This document shows positions 18,025-27,516 of a stretch of DNA of 64,000 nt, piece after piece. Each line of letters begins with the position of its first letter. Within the stretch, counting starts at the first letter, position 1. The stretch lies in NCBI GenBank assembly GCA_963717075.1, contig CAVQVI010000016.1, forward strand, positions 124,001 to 188,000, written 5' to 3'. The notes beneath the pieces are model-generated. The model was given only the letters and a program-made list of their open reading frames with translations, did no database searches and was not told the origin of the DNA. Position numbers and translations under genes: made by a program. Source of the stretch: JBGOTP01 sp963717075 (GTDB lineage: Bacteria; Acidobacteriota; Vicinamibacteria; Vicinamibacterales; CAVVIG01).

Positions 18025-19116
18025 TTAGGGCGCGTTCGTCGGCGGCGCCAGCATCAGCAGCTTTCCTTGCAAGCCCGAAGACACGAGGACCTCGTTGTTC
18101 GACGTCACGATGACGCCTTCCACGTCCGGCAGCCGTTCGATCAACGCCATGCCTTTTTCCGGACCGAGGATGAACACCCCGGTGGAGAGCCCGTCTGCCA
18201 GCGTCGCGAGGTTGGTGACAATCGTGACGCTGCGGCAGCCGACCGCCGGCTCGCCCAGGTCCGGATCGAGCAGGTGATGGTAGCGGCGGCCGTCCTTGAA
18301 AAAGAAACGCTCGTAGTCCCCGGACGTGCTGAACGTTCCGTCAGCGAGGTCGAGCGCCGCGAATATCCGATCCGCGGGGCCCCTGGGGTCACGGATGCCC
18401 ACGCGCCACGCCCGATCGCCACGATGTCCGGAGATATAGAAGTCACCGCCCGACTGAATCATGAAGTTGTCGATGCCCATTCCGCGGAGCAGCGTGACGC
18501 CGCGATCGATCGCGTAGCCTTTCCCAATGCCGCCCAGATGCATGCGCATGCCACGCCGCTCCAGCATCGCTGTGCGCCTGTGTTCATCGACGATCACACC
18601 GCGGTAGTGCACGAACGGCAGACGCGCGCGGATTTCGTCAGGGGTGGGTACGCGGTTGTCCTGATCGTGGTCGAACTTCCAGATGTCGGACAGTGCGCCA
18701 AACGTGACATCGAACTTGCCCTCCGTCCACTCGCTGACCTGGCGCGCCGCGCGCAGGACCTCGACTGTCTCCTGGCTGATCGTCACCGCATGCGCGCCAG
18801 CGGCCTGATTCACCCGTTGAACGTCGCTGCCCTCGCGCCAGATGCTCATGAGGCCGTCGAGCCTGTCGAATTCCCTGTAGACCGCCTCGAAGGCGGTACG
18901 CGCGCCGGCTTCGTCCGCTGCCCAGGCGACGAGATGAAGGGCAGACCCCATCGTGAAGTAGGTGTTCTCGACGAGATGGGTTCCGCTGACAGACTTACGA
19001 CGAGTGTCTCGGTCAGATTGAGACTGACAAGACGCCAGCACAAGACAGGCAACGACGACGGTCGCTGGCGAGAAGCGGCGTGAGCGGCTGAGGTTTCGCA
19101 AGAGGGTGACGCACAA
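18025..19116 (-). CDS. apbE: FAD:protein FMN transferase, lipoprotein
   Basis: A 363-residue ApbE with lipobox (LASC). Family marks are ENTYFTMGSALHLVAW at the start of the mature protein, FDVTFGALSDIWKF, MRMHLGGIGKGYAIDRG and MIQSGGDFYISG. The metal site follows, with the YHHLLDP and ATLADGLSTGVFILG segments. It links FMN through a phosphodiester bond to Thr/Ser of exported target proteins. It is convergent with the NapH-like gene (9-base gap). No FMN-binding target domain is coded in the window. Confidence 0.92.
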   Translation of the reverse strand: MCVTLLRNLSRSRRFSPATVVVACLVLASCQSQSDRDTRRKSVSGTHLVENTYFTMGSALHLVAWAADEAGARTAFEAVYREFDRLDGLMSIWREGSDVQRVNQAAGAHAVTISQETVEVLRAARQVSEWTEGKFDVTFGALSDIWKFDHDQDNRVPTPDEIRARLPFVHYRGVIVDEHRRTAMLERRGMRMHLGGIGKGYAIDRGVTLLRGMGIDNFMIQSGGDFYISGHRGDRAWRVGIRDPRGPADRIFAALDLADGTFSTSGDYERFFFKDGRRYHHLLDPDLGEPAVGCRSVTIVTNLATLADGLSTGVFILGPEKGMALIERLPDVEGVIVTSNNEVLVSSGLQGKLLMLAPPTNAP

Positions 19117-19179
19117 GAATAACGTGTAGCCATCAACTGCGGTTGCCTATCGTCCGTTGATGGGGCTAGGGTGGAGCGT

Positions 19180-20028
19180 ATGCCCCTTGACCCCAGGACC
19201 GCCATCGGCCAGGTTCACCTCACGGTTGCGGATCTCGATCGCTCGGTGCGGTTCTATCAGACACATCTCGGTTGCACTCTTCACGGCCGCGATAACGTGA
19301 CGGCGCGTCTCGGTGCAGGCGGGGCAGACCTCCTGGTTCTGACAGAGGGGCGCGCGGCGCGCCGCGCGCACGGTGTGACCGGCCTCTATCACTTCGCGAT
19401 CCTCGTCCCCTCGCGCATCGAGTTGGCGCATTCGCTTCGTCGCCTCATGGACATGGGAACGGTGATGCAGGGATTCGCCGATCACGGCGTGAGCGAGGCG
19501 CTGTACCTGGCGGATCCCGACGGCAATGGCATCGAAGTCTACCGCGATCGTCCGCCCGAGCAGTGGCCGCGCCGCGGCGGACAGCTTCGTATGGGCACCG
19601 CCCCATTGGACGTCGCCCTCCTCCTGAGCGAACTGCGCGGGCAGCCGGCGTCATGGCCTGGTCTTTCGCCGACGACGGTCGTCGGACATGTGCATCTCCA
19701 CGTGGCTCACCTTGACACGTCGGAGCAGTTCTACGTCAACGTGATCGGCTTCGATGTCATGCAGCGTTACGGCCACGCCGCGCTCTTCGTCTCGGCCGGC
19801 GGCTATCACCATCACATCGGGCTCAACACGTGGGCCGGCGTCGGCGCCCCGCCTCCTCCGCCAGGTGCGATCGGGTTGCGGCATTTTGTGGTGCGCGTGC
19901 CGAGCCGGGGCGCTCTCGCGAGTGTGCGGGCTCGCCTGGTAGCGGGAGGACACGCGCCAGACGTCGATGGGCAATCTCTGCGGGTTCGCGACCCCTCCGG
20001 CAATGCCATCCTGTTCCAGACGGCATGA
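19180..20028 (+). CDS. VOC-family dioxygenase, two glyoxalase domains (CatE-like)
   Basis: It has two vicinal-oxygen-chelate domains: residues about 5-125 (IGQVHLTVADLDRSVRFYQ, ALYLADPDGNGIEVYRD) and about 165-280 (VGHVHLHVAHLDTSEQFYVN, GGYHHHIGLNTW, GLRHFVV, RVRDPSGNAILFQ). The HVHLHVAH His, the YHHHIGLNTW His and a late Glu or Gln make the metal site in catechol-2,3-dioxygenase relatives such as Bacillus CatE. Substrate is uncertain. ATG at 19180 is chosen; GTG at 19171 is possible. The stop overlaps the next gene's ATG. Confidence 0.82.
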   Translation: MPLDPRTAIGQVHLTVADLDRSVRFYQTHLGCTLHGRDNVTARLGAGGADLLVLTEGRAARRAHGVTGLYHFAILVPSRIELAHSLRRLMDMGTVMQGFADHGVSEALYLADPDGNGIEVYRDRPPEQWPRRGGQLRMGTAPLDVALLLSELRGQPASWPGLSPTTVVGHVHLHVAHLDTSEQFYVNVIGFDVMQRYGHAALFVSAGGYHHHIGLNTWAGVGAPPPPPGAIGLRHFVVRVPSRGALASVRARLVAGGHAPDVDGQSLRVRDPSGNAILFQTA

Positions 20029-20411
20029 GAAGAGGCTCCCACCTCATCCTGACCGCTCTGGGACGGGGCCTGCGCCGGCGCTGCCCGCACTGCGGGCGGG
20101 GCTCGCTCTTTCGGGGTCGGGAGCACCTAAGCCGGTGCGAGGTCTGCGGGCTCGTCTACGAGCGCAATCAGGGCGACACATGGGCCTTCACGATCATCGG
20201 CGATCGGCTGCCGGTAGCGGTGATAATTGCGGCTATTTACTTCGGGATCGGCCGCGCGCATCCCGTGCCGGCTGTTGCGGCGTTCATCATCATGGGGGTG
20301 TTCCTGTTCAGCACCGCGCGGAATCGATGGGGCATGGGCATCGCGCTCCATTACCTGTCGCGCGTCTACTGGCCTGAGCCGACCGATCCCGTGCCCCCCT
20401 CGTACGAATAG
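20025..20411 (+). CDS. DUF983 family membrane protein
   Basis: The ATG at 20025 overlaps the VOC gene stop (ATGA), so the two are coupled. The 128-residue product has a zinc-ribbon-like front (RRRCPHCGRGSLFRG and CEVCGLVYERNQGDTWAF), then two TM helices (LPVAVIIAAIYFGIGRA and VAAFIIMGVFLFSTARN). This is the layout of DUF983 proteins, whose role is not known. Confidence 0.8.
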   Translation: MRRGSHLILTALGRGLRRRCPHCGRGSLFRGREHLSRCEVCGLVYERNQGDTWAFTIIGDRLPVAVIIAAIYFGIGRAHPVPAVAAFIIMGVFLFSTARNRWGMGIALHYLSRVYWPEPTDPVPPSYE

Positions 20412-20498
20412 GGTTACTCGGGGTATACTCTGTGCCTTCGCATTTCTTTAGGTCGTAGGTCGCGACCGCGCAAATGTGAACCTGTCCTGGGGTGTCCT

Positions 20499-22034
20499 AT
20501 GAGCGCTCGCGTTCACCTGATTAATCCAAGCCACGTTTCCTTCGGGGTTGCCGTCATCACGCCACGGTGGCTGTATGTCCTTGCCGCCGCCACGGGGCGA
20601 CAGTGGGGCGATCCGGTGATCGTCGACGAGACGCTGGCACCGGTCGATTTCGCGACGATCGCCGCGGGCGATGTCGTCGGGATTGGCATTCACACGGGCA
20701 ACGCATTACGGGGCTATGAAGTCGGCCGCGCGTTGCGCGAGCGGGGCGCGTGGGTCGTCTACGGCGGGATTCACGCCACGCTGTATCCGGACGAGGCGCA
20801 CGAACAGGGACTCGCGCACGCCGTCGTCAAGGGCGACGGCGATTTGGTCTGGGAGAAGGTCGTCAGCGATTGTTTGGCTGGTTGTCCGGCGCGGGTTTAT
20901 GACGGCGGCCGAGTGTCGGGCGAGCAGTTCGTTCCGGCGCGGTGGGATCTGCTGCCGGAAGGGCGCTACATGTGGGCTTCGGTGCAGACGGTGCGAGGCT
21001 GCCCCAAGCATTGTTCCTTCTGTTCGGTCTGGCGAACCGACGGGCAGGAGCCCCGCCAGCGCGGTGTCGACCTCGTCATCCGGGAGATCGTCGAACTACG
21101 ACGGCTCGGGTTCCGATTCATTGCGCTTGCCGACGACAACTTCTATCCGGTGACGCTCGACGATCTCGCGCAAGCCCGCCGGCGAAAGGATCCGGCGCGG
21201 CTCCAGGAACTGGAGCAAATGAGGCGCGAGCGCTTCGAACTCATGGCGGAGCTCGAGCGACTGCCGAGCGACCTCGTGTTCTATACGCAGATCACGATGG
21301 AGGCCGGCGAAGATCCGGAGTTTCTGGACGCGATGAACAGGGCGCGCATTCGTGGTGCCCTCGTCGGCGTCGAATCGGTCACGCAGGAAGGCCTGAAGGA
21401 CGTCTACAAGGGATTCAATTTGGCCGGCGATGCGCTCGTGACACGGCTGCGAGCGTTCCGCCACCATGGCGTCCACGTGCTTGGGTCGTTCATTTTCGGG
21501 CTGCCGAGCGATCGTGCCGATAGTTTCGACGCGACGGTCGCGCTCGCCGACAAGGCCGATGTCACGTTTGCGCAGTTCGTACTGCTCACGCCGTTTCCGG
21601 GCACGATCGACTTCGAGAAGTGGGAGAAAGAGTCGGGGCGCGAGGGCGTCACGGTCAACGGCGTGCCCGTCACCCGCCACTGGCTGATTCCGCAGGGACA
21701 GCGCCCGAAGCTCTTTACGGAGCATCCGACGATGTCGCTCGAGGAAATTCGCATGGGCACGCAGAGCGCGTGGGACAGCTTCTACAGCTGGCGGCGCATC
21801 TGGCGGCGATCGAGCGCGCTCAAGTCGGTCAAGGGACGGCTTGCATTCATCATGGTGTCGAAGCTGTATCGACAGATGTACGCCAACACGGGCATCGCCA
21901 CCGACAGCGCGCGCGTGCAGCGGTCGGCGCGCTGGGCCAAGTGGATGGGGCCCACTACCCGCCGACTGTTCATGGCCGCTCCGATGCCGGAGCTCGCCGT
22001 CCCACCGCCCATGAGCCTGGAAAAGTCTGCATAG
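20499..22034 (+). CDS. B12-binding-type radical SAM protein
   Basis: 511 residues. The N-terminal region (about 1-140) resembles a cobalamin-binding Rossmann fold, with VGIGIHTGNALRGYEVGRAL and WVVYGGIHATLYPDEA. The radical SAM core starts with VRGCPKHCSFCSVWR (CxxxCxxC) and continues with FIALADDNFYP, GALVGVESVTQEGLKDVYKG and VHVLGSFIFGLPSD. The C-terminal 110 residues are helical and basic. Relatives include hopanoid- and chlorophyll-modifying enzymes such as HpnJ or BchE types. The substrate cannot be read from neighbours here. The B12-fold lacks an obvious DxHxxG, so cobalamin use is not certain. Confidence 0.85.
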   Translation: MSARVHLINPSHVSFGVAVITPRWLYVLAAATGRQWGDPVIVDETLAPVDFATIAAGDVVGIGIHTGNALRGYEVGRALRERGAWVVYGGIHATLYPDEAHEQGLAHAVVKGDGDLVWEKVVSDCLAGCPARVYDGGRVSGEQFVPARWDLLPEGRYMWASVQTVRGCPKHCSFCSVWRTDGQEPRQRGVDLVIREIVELRRLGFRFIALADDNFYPVTLDDLAQARRRKDPARLQELEQMRRERFELMAELERLPSDLVFYTQITMEAGEDPEFLDAMNRARIRGALVGVESVTQEGLKDVYKGFNLAGDALVTRLRAFRHHGVHVLGSFIFGLPSDRADSFDATVALADKADVTFAQFVLLTPFPGTIDFEKWEKESGREGVTVNGVPVTRHWLIPQGQRPKLFTEHPTMSLEEIRMGTQSAWDSFYSWRRIWRRSSALKSVKGRLAFIMVSKLYRQMYANTGIATDSARVQRSARWAKWMGPTTRRLFMAAPMPELAVPPPMSLEKSA

Positions 22035-22156
22035 TCCGCGAGGTGCCCGGCGTGAACGGTCGAGCCTTCGAGTTTGCCCGTTGATGGCGCCTTTACGCGT
22101 GCCTGCGCACAATATGACTCTGGGCCTGCCGCCCTGCAGGTGAAAGGAGACCGCAG

Positions 22157-22441
22157 ATGATTGTTGTCCGCAACTCGTTCGTCGCCAAGCCCGGGAATGC
22201 CAGCAAGCTGGCCGCGCAGCTCAAGGAGGCAGCCGCAGTCTCGTCCCTCGGGAAGCATCGCGTGCTCACGGATCTGACCGGCGACTTCAACCGCGTCATC
22301 CTCGAGTACGAGGCAGAGTCGCTGCAGGAGTTCGAGAATAGCATGCGCGATTACGCGACGAACGCGGCGTTCCGGGAGAAGATGAAAGGCTACACCGAGC
22401 TCTATATCACTGGCAGTCGGGAGATTCTTCAGATCGCCTGA
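22157..22441 (+). CDS. Small dimeric alpha-beta barrel protein (NIPSNAP/ABM-like)
   Basis: 94 residues, preceded by a strong ribosome site (AAAGGAG at 22142). The pattern IVVRNSFVAKPGNASKLAAQ, a turn, VLTDLTGDFNRVILEYE, then a long helix and ELYITGSREI fits a ferredoxin-like dimeric barrel of the NIPSNAP or antibiotic-monooxygenase type. The function is unknown. It stands alone between the radical SAM gene and a convergent minus-strand gene. Confidence 0.65.
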   Translation: MIVVRNSFVAKPGNASKLAAQLKEAAAVSSLGKHRVLTDLTGDFNRVILEYEAESLQEFENSMRDYATNAAFREKMKGYTELYITGSREILQIA

Positions 22442-22512
22442 CCCGGGGAGTGCAAGGGACGCGCCCGCGAGCGGCGCGGTGTCACCACAAAGGTCTGGGT
22501 GCCAGCTGCCGG

Positions 22513-23355
22513 CTAGATCCCGGCCGGGATGCTGATCGTAATCGCCGAGCCGCGACCGACCGCCGTCACGTTCACTTGCCCCCCAAGCGCCTCTGCGCCC
22601 TGCTTGAGGGCGAGCATCGACGCCAGCGTCGGCAGCCCCCCGGGTCGATCCAGCCATGTTCTGTCGAACGCCCGGGTGATCCAGGCATCAGCAACCGTAA
22701 CCGCATTCTGTGAGATGGTGAACGTGATTGTGTCACCCGCCTCCCTGGCCGCACCGATGCGGACAGTCGCCCCCGCGACTTCGTTGAACAGGCTGAGGAC
22801 GGCTCTGACGGCGCTCGAGAGGACAGCGAGGACGAAACGCTCGTCCGCGACCATCACGGCGTCAGACGGAAGAGAGGATTTCACGTCGAACTCGACCATG
22901 CGGAGGCGCCGCTCGGGAACGAAGCCGTTGACGAGCCGATCGAGGACCCTTCGGACCGGTAGCGGGATGCGAATGGCTGGTAGCTCCTGGCGAAGAACAC
23001 GGGCCGAGTTGAGCAGGCACGATGCGCGCCAGAGTTCGGCCCGCAGCAGCGTGTCGGCGATTGTGCGGGATAGGTCGGAGTCGGATCGGGCAAGAAAATC
23101 GGCGCAGGCGGTGAGCGAGCCTAGCGCTCTCTCGAGCTCGCCATCCACATGCATCGCCACCTCGGCGAGGGAAGTCGTCTCCTCGCCTTGGCCCGGCGAC
23201 ACCGGCTCGCGTCCGGCCGACGGCCGCGCGGTGAGGAGATCCACATAGTGCGAATCTGCGCGCATTCTGTACGATGCCGGCAATCCCTCGCGGACCGGTC
23301 TGGAGAGTTCGTCGCGTTCGGAGAGATCCTCGCCGGCGGATTCAAAATGGGACAT
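22513..23355 (-). CDS. Histidine-kinase-like ATPase domain protein (degenerate)
   Basis: 280 residues. The second half resembles the HATPase_c fold at sequence level: a LSSAVRAVLSLFNEVA helix at the N-box position, ITFTISQNAVTVAD, then LASMLALKQGAEALGGQVNV and a final ITISIP strand. The usual N-box Asn and the G1 DxGxG are not seen, and there is no phosphorylatable H-box. I infer a signalling or scaffold protein, not an active kinase. It is cytoplasmic with no TM segment. Confidence 0.55.
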   Translation of the reverse strand: MSHFESAGEDLSERDELSRPVREGLPASYRMRADSHYVDLLTARPSAGREPVSPGQGEETTSLAEVAMHVDGELERALGSLTACADFLARSDSDLSRTIADTLLRAELWRASCLLNSARVLRQELPAIRIPLPVRRVLDRLVNGFVPERRLRMVEFDVKSSLPSDAVMVADERFVLAVLSSAVRAVLSLFNEVAGATVRIGAAREAGDTITFTISQNAVTVADAWITRAFDRTWLDRPGGLPTLASMLALKQGAEALGGQVNVTAVGRGSAITISIPAGI

Positions 23356-23500
23356 GTTCGATGCTCTGAAATTTGATGTGGTGATGGATGAGAGATTGGG
23401 CCGCCCAGGGAACCTTAAGAATAACAGGCGGTGCGCGATGTTTCAATAGCTACAAGAGTGTCTGCGAGTTGCCCGGAACACTGAGCGACGGCGCTCCATG

Positions 23501-24433
23501 CTAATTGCCGACATCTACGGCGATCAACTTGACGTACGGTACGGGACGACCGGCCCTGGTCGCGGGGCGGTATCGCCACAAAAACGCCGCCTTCACGAGT
23601 TCCGCGTCAGCGGCACTGCTGATGGATTCGCGCATGAAGGCTTCTTCGACACGTCCTTGTTCATCGATCCTGACGACCAGGACGCCCGTCTTTGTTGAAC
23701 TGTGCGCCGTCAAAGCAAGTGGAATCCTCGGAACATCCTGCCGCAGAACGACCGGCGCCACTACGTCGGTGTCCGCCGCGTTGAACGCCCGCGCTCTTCC
23801 CACCGTGGGCGCCGCCGGCTGAACAACTTCCGCCGCGGGTGGATCTGGCGCCGGTGGCGGTGCTGCTGGCGCAGCGGCAGGCGGTGTCCGCGCAACCGCC
23901 GCGGCGCGATCGAGAGCGAGGAATCCGTCCACGAGAACGAGCGTATCGCCCAACGTGTCGTCCCAGATGCCGGCCGATCGAGCCGCGTCGAGCATGAGCC
24001 GCACGTGTCCGAGTTCCGCGATGGCCGCCGAATCGCCGTTGTTCATCTTGTCCCTGGCCGCCCGGAACGCGTCGCGTATGAGGCCCGGGAGGAGGCGCTT
24101 GCGCAGTGCCGCGAACATCGCCTCAATCCGTGGCGAAGCGTCGCGAGAATCGAGGGAGGCGAGGGGATTCTGTCGAATGGCGGACTCCGCCGCGGCCTCG
24201 GCTTCCGAGGTTCGTCCGAGCGCGAGGAAGCAGAAGGCGCGGTACTCGTCGGCCTGGCGAGCCACTTCCGGGCCACCGCGCTCCTTGGCGGCTTCAAGCG
24301 CGACGAGCGCCTCCTCATAGGCCGCCGAGGCATAGAGCTCCCTGGCTGCGCTGATCGGGTCTTGCGCGAGCCTTGGGGAGGCCGCGGCCAGCAGTGCGAA
24401 GCCGGCGGCGAGAACGCGCAGCAGGGCGCCCAT
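23501..24433 (-). CDS. Secreted TPR-TonB C-terminal domain protein
   Basis: 310 residues with signal peptide (LLRVLAAGFALLAAASPRLAQ). Residues about 25-110 form TPR-like helices (AARELYASAAYEEALVALE). A Pro/Ala-rich linker lies around 185-215, and the last 80 residues are a TonB_C fold (TGVLVVRIDEQGRVEEAFM, AAFLWRYRPATRAGRPVPYV). Proteins of this shape are common in Acidobacteriota and are thought to act in the periplasm. It lies 10 bases after the PEGA gene and is probably in one unit with it. Confidence 0.75.
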   Translation of the reverse strand: MGALLRVLAAGFALLAAASPRLAQDPISAARELYASAAYEEALVALEAAKERGGPEVARQADEYRAFCFLALGRTSEAEAAAESAIRQNPLASLDSRDASPRIEAMFAALRKRLLPGLIRDAFRAARDKMNNGDSAAIAELGHVRLMLDAARSAGIWDDTLGDTLVLVDGFLALDRAAAVARTPPAAAPAAPPPAPDPPAAEVVQPAAPTVGRARAFNAADTDVVAPVVLRQDVPRIPLALTAHSSTKTGVLVVRIDEQGRVEEAFMRESISSAADAELVKAAFLWRYRPATRAGRPVPYVKLIAVDVGN

Positions 24434-24443
24434 GGTGCTGGGC

Positions 24444-25664
24444 CTATTTTGTCATGTCTACGGAGATGCGATTGGGTCCCTGCAGCGTGACCACCACATT
24501 CTCCCGGCGCTCGCCGAAGGTCGGGTGACGGAAGATGACCTGATGATTGCCCAGCGGGAGCACGAAATTCGCGATGGGCGTCACACCTGCGGGAGCGCCG
24601 TCGATGACGACCTCGGCCCATGGCCTCGCATTCACATTCAATGGCGCACGCGCGTCAACGCGGACGGTCGCGGTCTGGCCAGCCTCGACGTCGACTTTGC
24701 GGTGGCTCTCGTAGCCGAGGCCGGGGTTGACCAGTTCCAGTTCGTGGCTTCCGGCGGGAATCATGATCTTTGCTACCGCGCTCGTGCCGATGACCTCATC
24801 GCCTTCAACCACTCTGACTTCGAACGGCGCAGTGATGGTGAGCCAGCCGGCCGTGAGTGGGGGCGTCTTCGGCAGCGAGAACACGACCGAGGTCGTGACG
24901 CCTGCCTCTGTGGTCACGGTGCGGTCGATCGACACGCCACCGGGGCCGGCCACCGAGATCTTGTGTCGCCCCACCGAGAGTTCGCCGACCGTCACCGGTG
25001 AGACGCCCCGCGCCGCTCCGTCGATGGTCACGCGCGCGCCGGGCGGTTCGGTTGTCACGGAAAGGCGGGCTTCGGGCGTCGGGGCTGCCGGTGGCTGGGC
25101 AAACTCAACCCGCTGGATGAGCTGCGCACCCGCGGCGACCTCGAGCGAAAGGGGTCGATCTTCGCCGCCCTGGCGTAGCACGACATCGTGGTGTCCAGCG
25201 GCCAGTGAAAGCGTGAGCGGCGTGACGCCTCGGAGCTGGCCGCCAATCAGTACCTCAGAACCCGGCGGGACGGTATCGAGCGTCACATGGCCCGGAGCGC
25301 TGCTCGGGGGCGTGGCCCTGGCTGGTTCCGGCAGACGCATCACGAAGAAGGTCACGATGGCCAGCGTCAGGGCGGCTGCCGCTCCAGCGAGCAGCGACCA
25401 GCGCGCCAGCTGGCGCCGACGAGCAGCGGGGACGGGCGGACGACGGCGTCGTACTTCGATAACATGGATGCTATCGTGCCGGGTTGGCGGCTCCGTCGTC
25501 GGGATGAGGTTCGTGGTCGGTTTGTCCTCCACCGACACGGCGCCCGCTGTCCCTTCGCTCTCCTCGGACTGAAAAGCGAGCAACGCATTGGCGCCGCTGA
25601 CCGGCTTTACGCTCGGCGGGAAGGGTCCCGACGTGTCGCGAACGCGGCTGGAGTCTTCGCCCAT
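24444..25664 (-). CDS. PEGA-repeat membrane protein
   Basis: 406 residues. A cytoplasmic Pro/Thr-rich front of about 95 residues precedes one TM helix (WSLLAGAAAALTLAIVTFFVM). Four PEGA-type beta repeats of about 65-70 residues follow, each opening like VTLDTVPPGSEVLIGG, LSVTTEPPGARVTIDG, LTITAPFEVRVVEGD and LNVNARPWAEVVIDG. The third is the most degenerate. PEGA repeats are surface or cell-wall associated folds, often found with Ser/Thr kinases. It probably forms a unit with the TonB-C gene downstream. Confidence 0.82.
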   Translation of the reverse strand: MGEDSSRVRDTSGPFPPSVKPVSGANALLAFQSEESEGTAGAVSVEDKPTTNLIPTTEPPTRHDSIHVIEVRRRRPPVPAARRRQLARWSLLAGAAAALTLAIVTFFVMRLPEPARATPPSSAPGHVTLDTVPPGSEVLIGGQLRGVTPLTLSLAAGHHDVVLRQGGEDRPLSLEVAAGAQLIQRVEFAQPPAAPTPEARLSVTTEPPGARVTIDGAARGVSPVTVGELSVGRHKISVAGPGGVSIDRTVTTEAGVTTSVVFSLPKTPPLTAGWLTITAPFEVRVVEGDEVIGTSAVAKIMIPAGSHELELVNPGLGYESHRKVDVEAGQTATVRVDARAPLNVNARPWAEVVIDGAPAGVTPIANFVLPLGNHQVIFRHPTFGERRENVVVTLQGPNRISVDMTK

Positions 25665-25819
25665 CAGTGGATTCCTTCGCCTTTCTTGAGCAATCTCGTA
25701 TTATCGCCAGAATTGTGCCAGCCTGTACCAGACATCCGGGGACGAAACATGGGTTTTCCGAACCGCCCCACCGGAAGGATGCCCGGCACGGCGACTAAAG
25801 TCCGACTCCAGCGAGAATA

Positions 25820-27358
25820 CTACGCCCCGTCGCCGCTCAGGTCTGATGTGGTGGTATCGGCAATTCGCACGCGGTTCTTGCCGGCGCGCTTGGCCAGATA
25901 CAGTGCCCGGTCCGCGCTTTCGATGAGATCGTGCGCAGTCATGCCTGGTGACGACACAGCAAGACCGATGCTGACAGTCAGCGCGAGATTCTCGAGGCCC
26001 GGTTCCGTCGGGCGGTATGCCTCAATGCGTTCGCGAATACGTTCGGCCACCACCGCGGCACTGTCGACGACGCTGCCGGGCATGATGATGGCGAACTCCT
26101 CGCCACCAAAGCGCGCGCAGACGTCGAAGACACGCACCGAGTGTCGCAGAATCTCGGCGACGTCCCTGATGATCGCGTCGCCAGCCAGATGCCCGTAGGA
26201 GTCGTTGACGACTTTGAAGTCGTCGATATCGATCATGAGGAAGCCGAGCGACAGCGAGTGGCGCCTCGAACGCTGCAGCTCCTCCTCTAGACGCACGTGA
26301 AAGTGCCGCCGGTTGAAAGCGCCGCTGAGCGGATCGATCGCGGCCGTCAGTGCATAGCCCTCCGCCTGCACGAGCGCCAGTTCGCGGCCAAGCGCGAGAG
26401 CGGCCGGCGCGGCCATCGCGCGCAGGATCGAGACGTCCCGCGTGGTGAATGGCTTGTTGTCAATCCGGTCGGTCACTGAGATTGCGCCGAGGATATCGCG
26501 GCCGGCCACGAGTGGCAGCGCGACAAAGGAGTCCGTTCGATAGCGGGGACGCCGGTGTCGTGCGGGCGAGTTCTCGAAGCCTTGGACCAGCAGCACGCGG
26601 CGGTTGTGGAATACCGATCCAAATACGCCGGCCCTCGGCTCGATGCGCAGGTGTTCGACCAGTTCCCTGGGATACCCGTGCGTCGCCACGATGACCAGCC
26701 GCCCGTCGGTCGGATCGGGCACGGCGAGTGCCGCGATCCGCGCGTGGACCGCCATCGCCGTGCGGTGCACGATGATCTCGTGGACCTCCCGAAGCCCCCG
26801 GGCGCGCGACAGACGCCGCGCGAGTCGATGCGCCATCAGGCCCGATCGCGCGCGATCGGTGTCGGCGCGCCCACACCACACACGGGACATGGTGTCGGAC
26901 AGGATCGCCAAGGCATGAGTCGCCCCCGTCCACTCGCCGCGGATCGCCAGCACCAACGGGGGACGAGTCGCACAGCCGACGAAGGTCCACGGGGCGTCGT
27001 CTTCGACGCTGCGCTCCACGATGACCGCCGGGGCGCCAGAAGCCAACTGGTCGAGGACGGGCTGGGAGTGGATCGCCCAGTCCAACAAGACGCGCGTGGT
27101 GGGCGCGGCCGACCCCGGCACTGCCGACCCGACCATCATCCACTGGTGAAAACGACGGGTGAGCATCACCGACCGCGTTGACAGGATCGTCTGAATCCGG
27201 TTCGCCAACTCGGTCAGTAGTTCGTCGTTGCCGCTCTGGAGGTCCAGGTCCCGGTGCACAGACAGCAATTGATGTTCCTGTGCGGCCGACATCGCGCCGA
27301 CAGAGGAATCCGAGGAGGTCACCATGCACCCAAATCTGTTAGTGACGCGGCGAGCCAT
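25820..27358 (-). CDS. GAF-GGDEF diguanylate cyclase
   Basis: 512 residues, soluble. Residues about 180-330 fit a GAF sensor (ALAVPDPTDGRLVIVATHGYP, SFVALPLVAGRDILGAISV). The GGDEF domain follows (about 345-500): DPLSGAFNRRHF, MIDIDDFKVVNDSYGHLAGD, and the active site RFGGEEFAIIMPG. An intact I-site RVFD lies five residues before GGEEF, so product inhibition by c-di-GMP is expected. TVSIGLAVS and ALYLAKRAGKNRV complete the domain. The start is uncertain (a second ATG lies at 27325). Confidence 0.92.
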   Translation of the reverse strand: MARRVTNRFGCMVTSSDSSVGAMSAAQEHQLLSVHRDLDLQSGNDELLTELANRIQTILSTRSVMLTRRFHQWMMVGSAVPGSAAPTTRVLLDWAIHSQPVLDQLASGAPAVIVERSVEDDAPWTFVGCATRPPLVLAIRGEWTGATHALAILSDTMSRVWCGRADTDRARSGLMAHRLARRLSRARGLREVHEIIVHRTAMAVHARIAALAVPDPTDGRLVIVATHGYPRELVEHLRIEPRAGVFGSVFHNRRVLLVQGFENSPARHRRPRYRTDSFVALPLVAGRDILGAISVTDRIDNKPFTTRDVSILRAMAAPAALALGRELALVQAEGYALTAAIDPLSGAFNRRHFHVRLEEELQRSRRHSLSLGFLMIDIDDFKVVNDSYGHLAGDAIIRDVAEILRHSVRVFDVCARFGGEEFAIIMPGSVVDSAAVVAERIRERIEAYRPTEPGLENLALTVSIGLAVSSPGMTAHDLIESADRALYLAKRAGKNRVRIADTTTSDLSGDGA

Positions 27359-27516
27359 CGCGCCCAGCGCGGGTTAGACCCGAGCGCCCGGAGCGATATC
27401 CGCGGGGCGGCAGACTTTGTGCCGCCCGGAAGCCGCTTTCGCGTGCCTGAGCTGTAGTTCGTGCGCGTGGATGGGCTACGTCGCAACAATCGCGCCGGGG
27501 TGGGCCCTGACGGGGG

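Noticed and set aside
18022..19083. 353-residue plus-strand open frame
   Set aside because: It is the antisense shadow of apbE, which has full motifs on the minus strand.
22084..22156. Possible riboswitch before the small barrel gene
   Set aside because: Only 70 bases, with a plain ribosome site and no paired aptamer-like structure.
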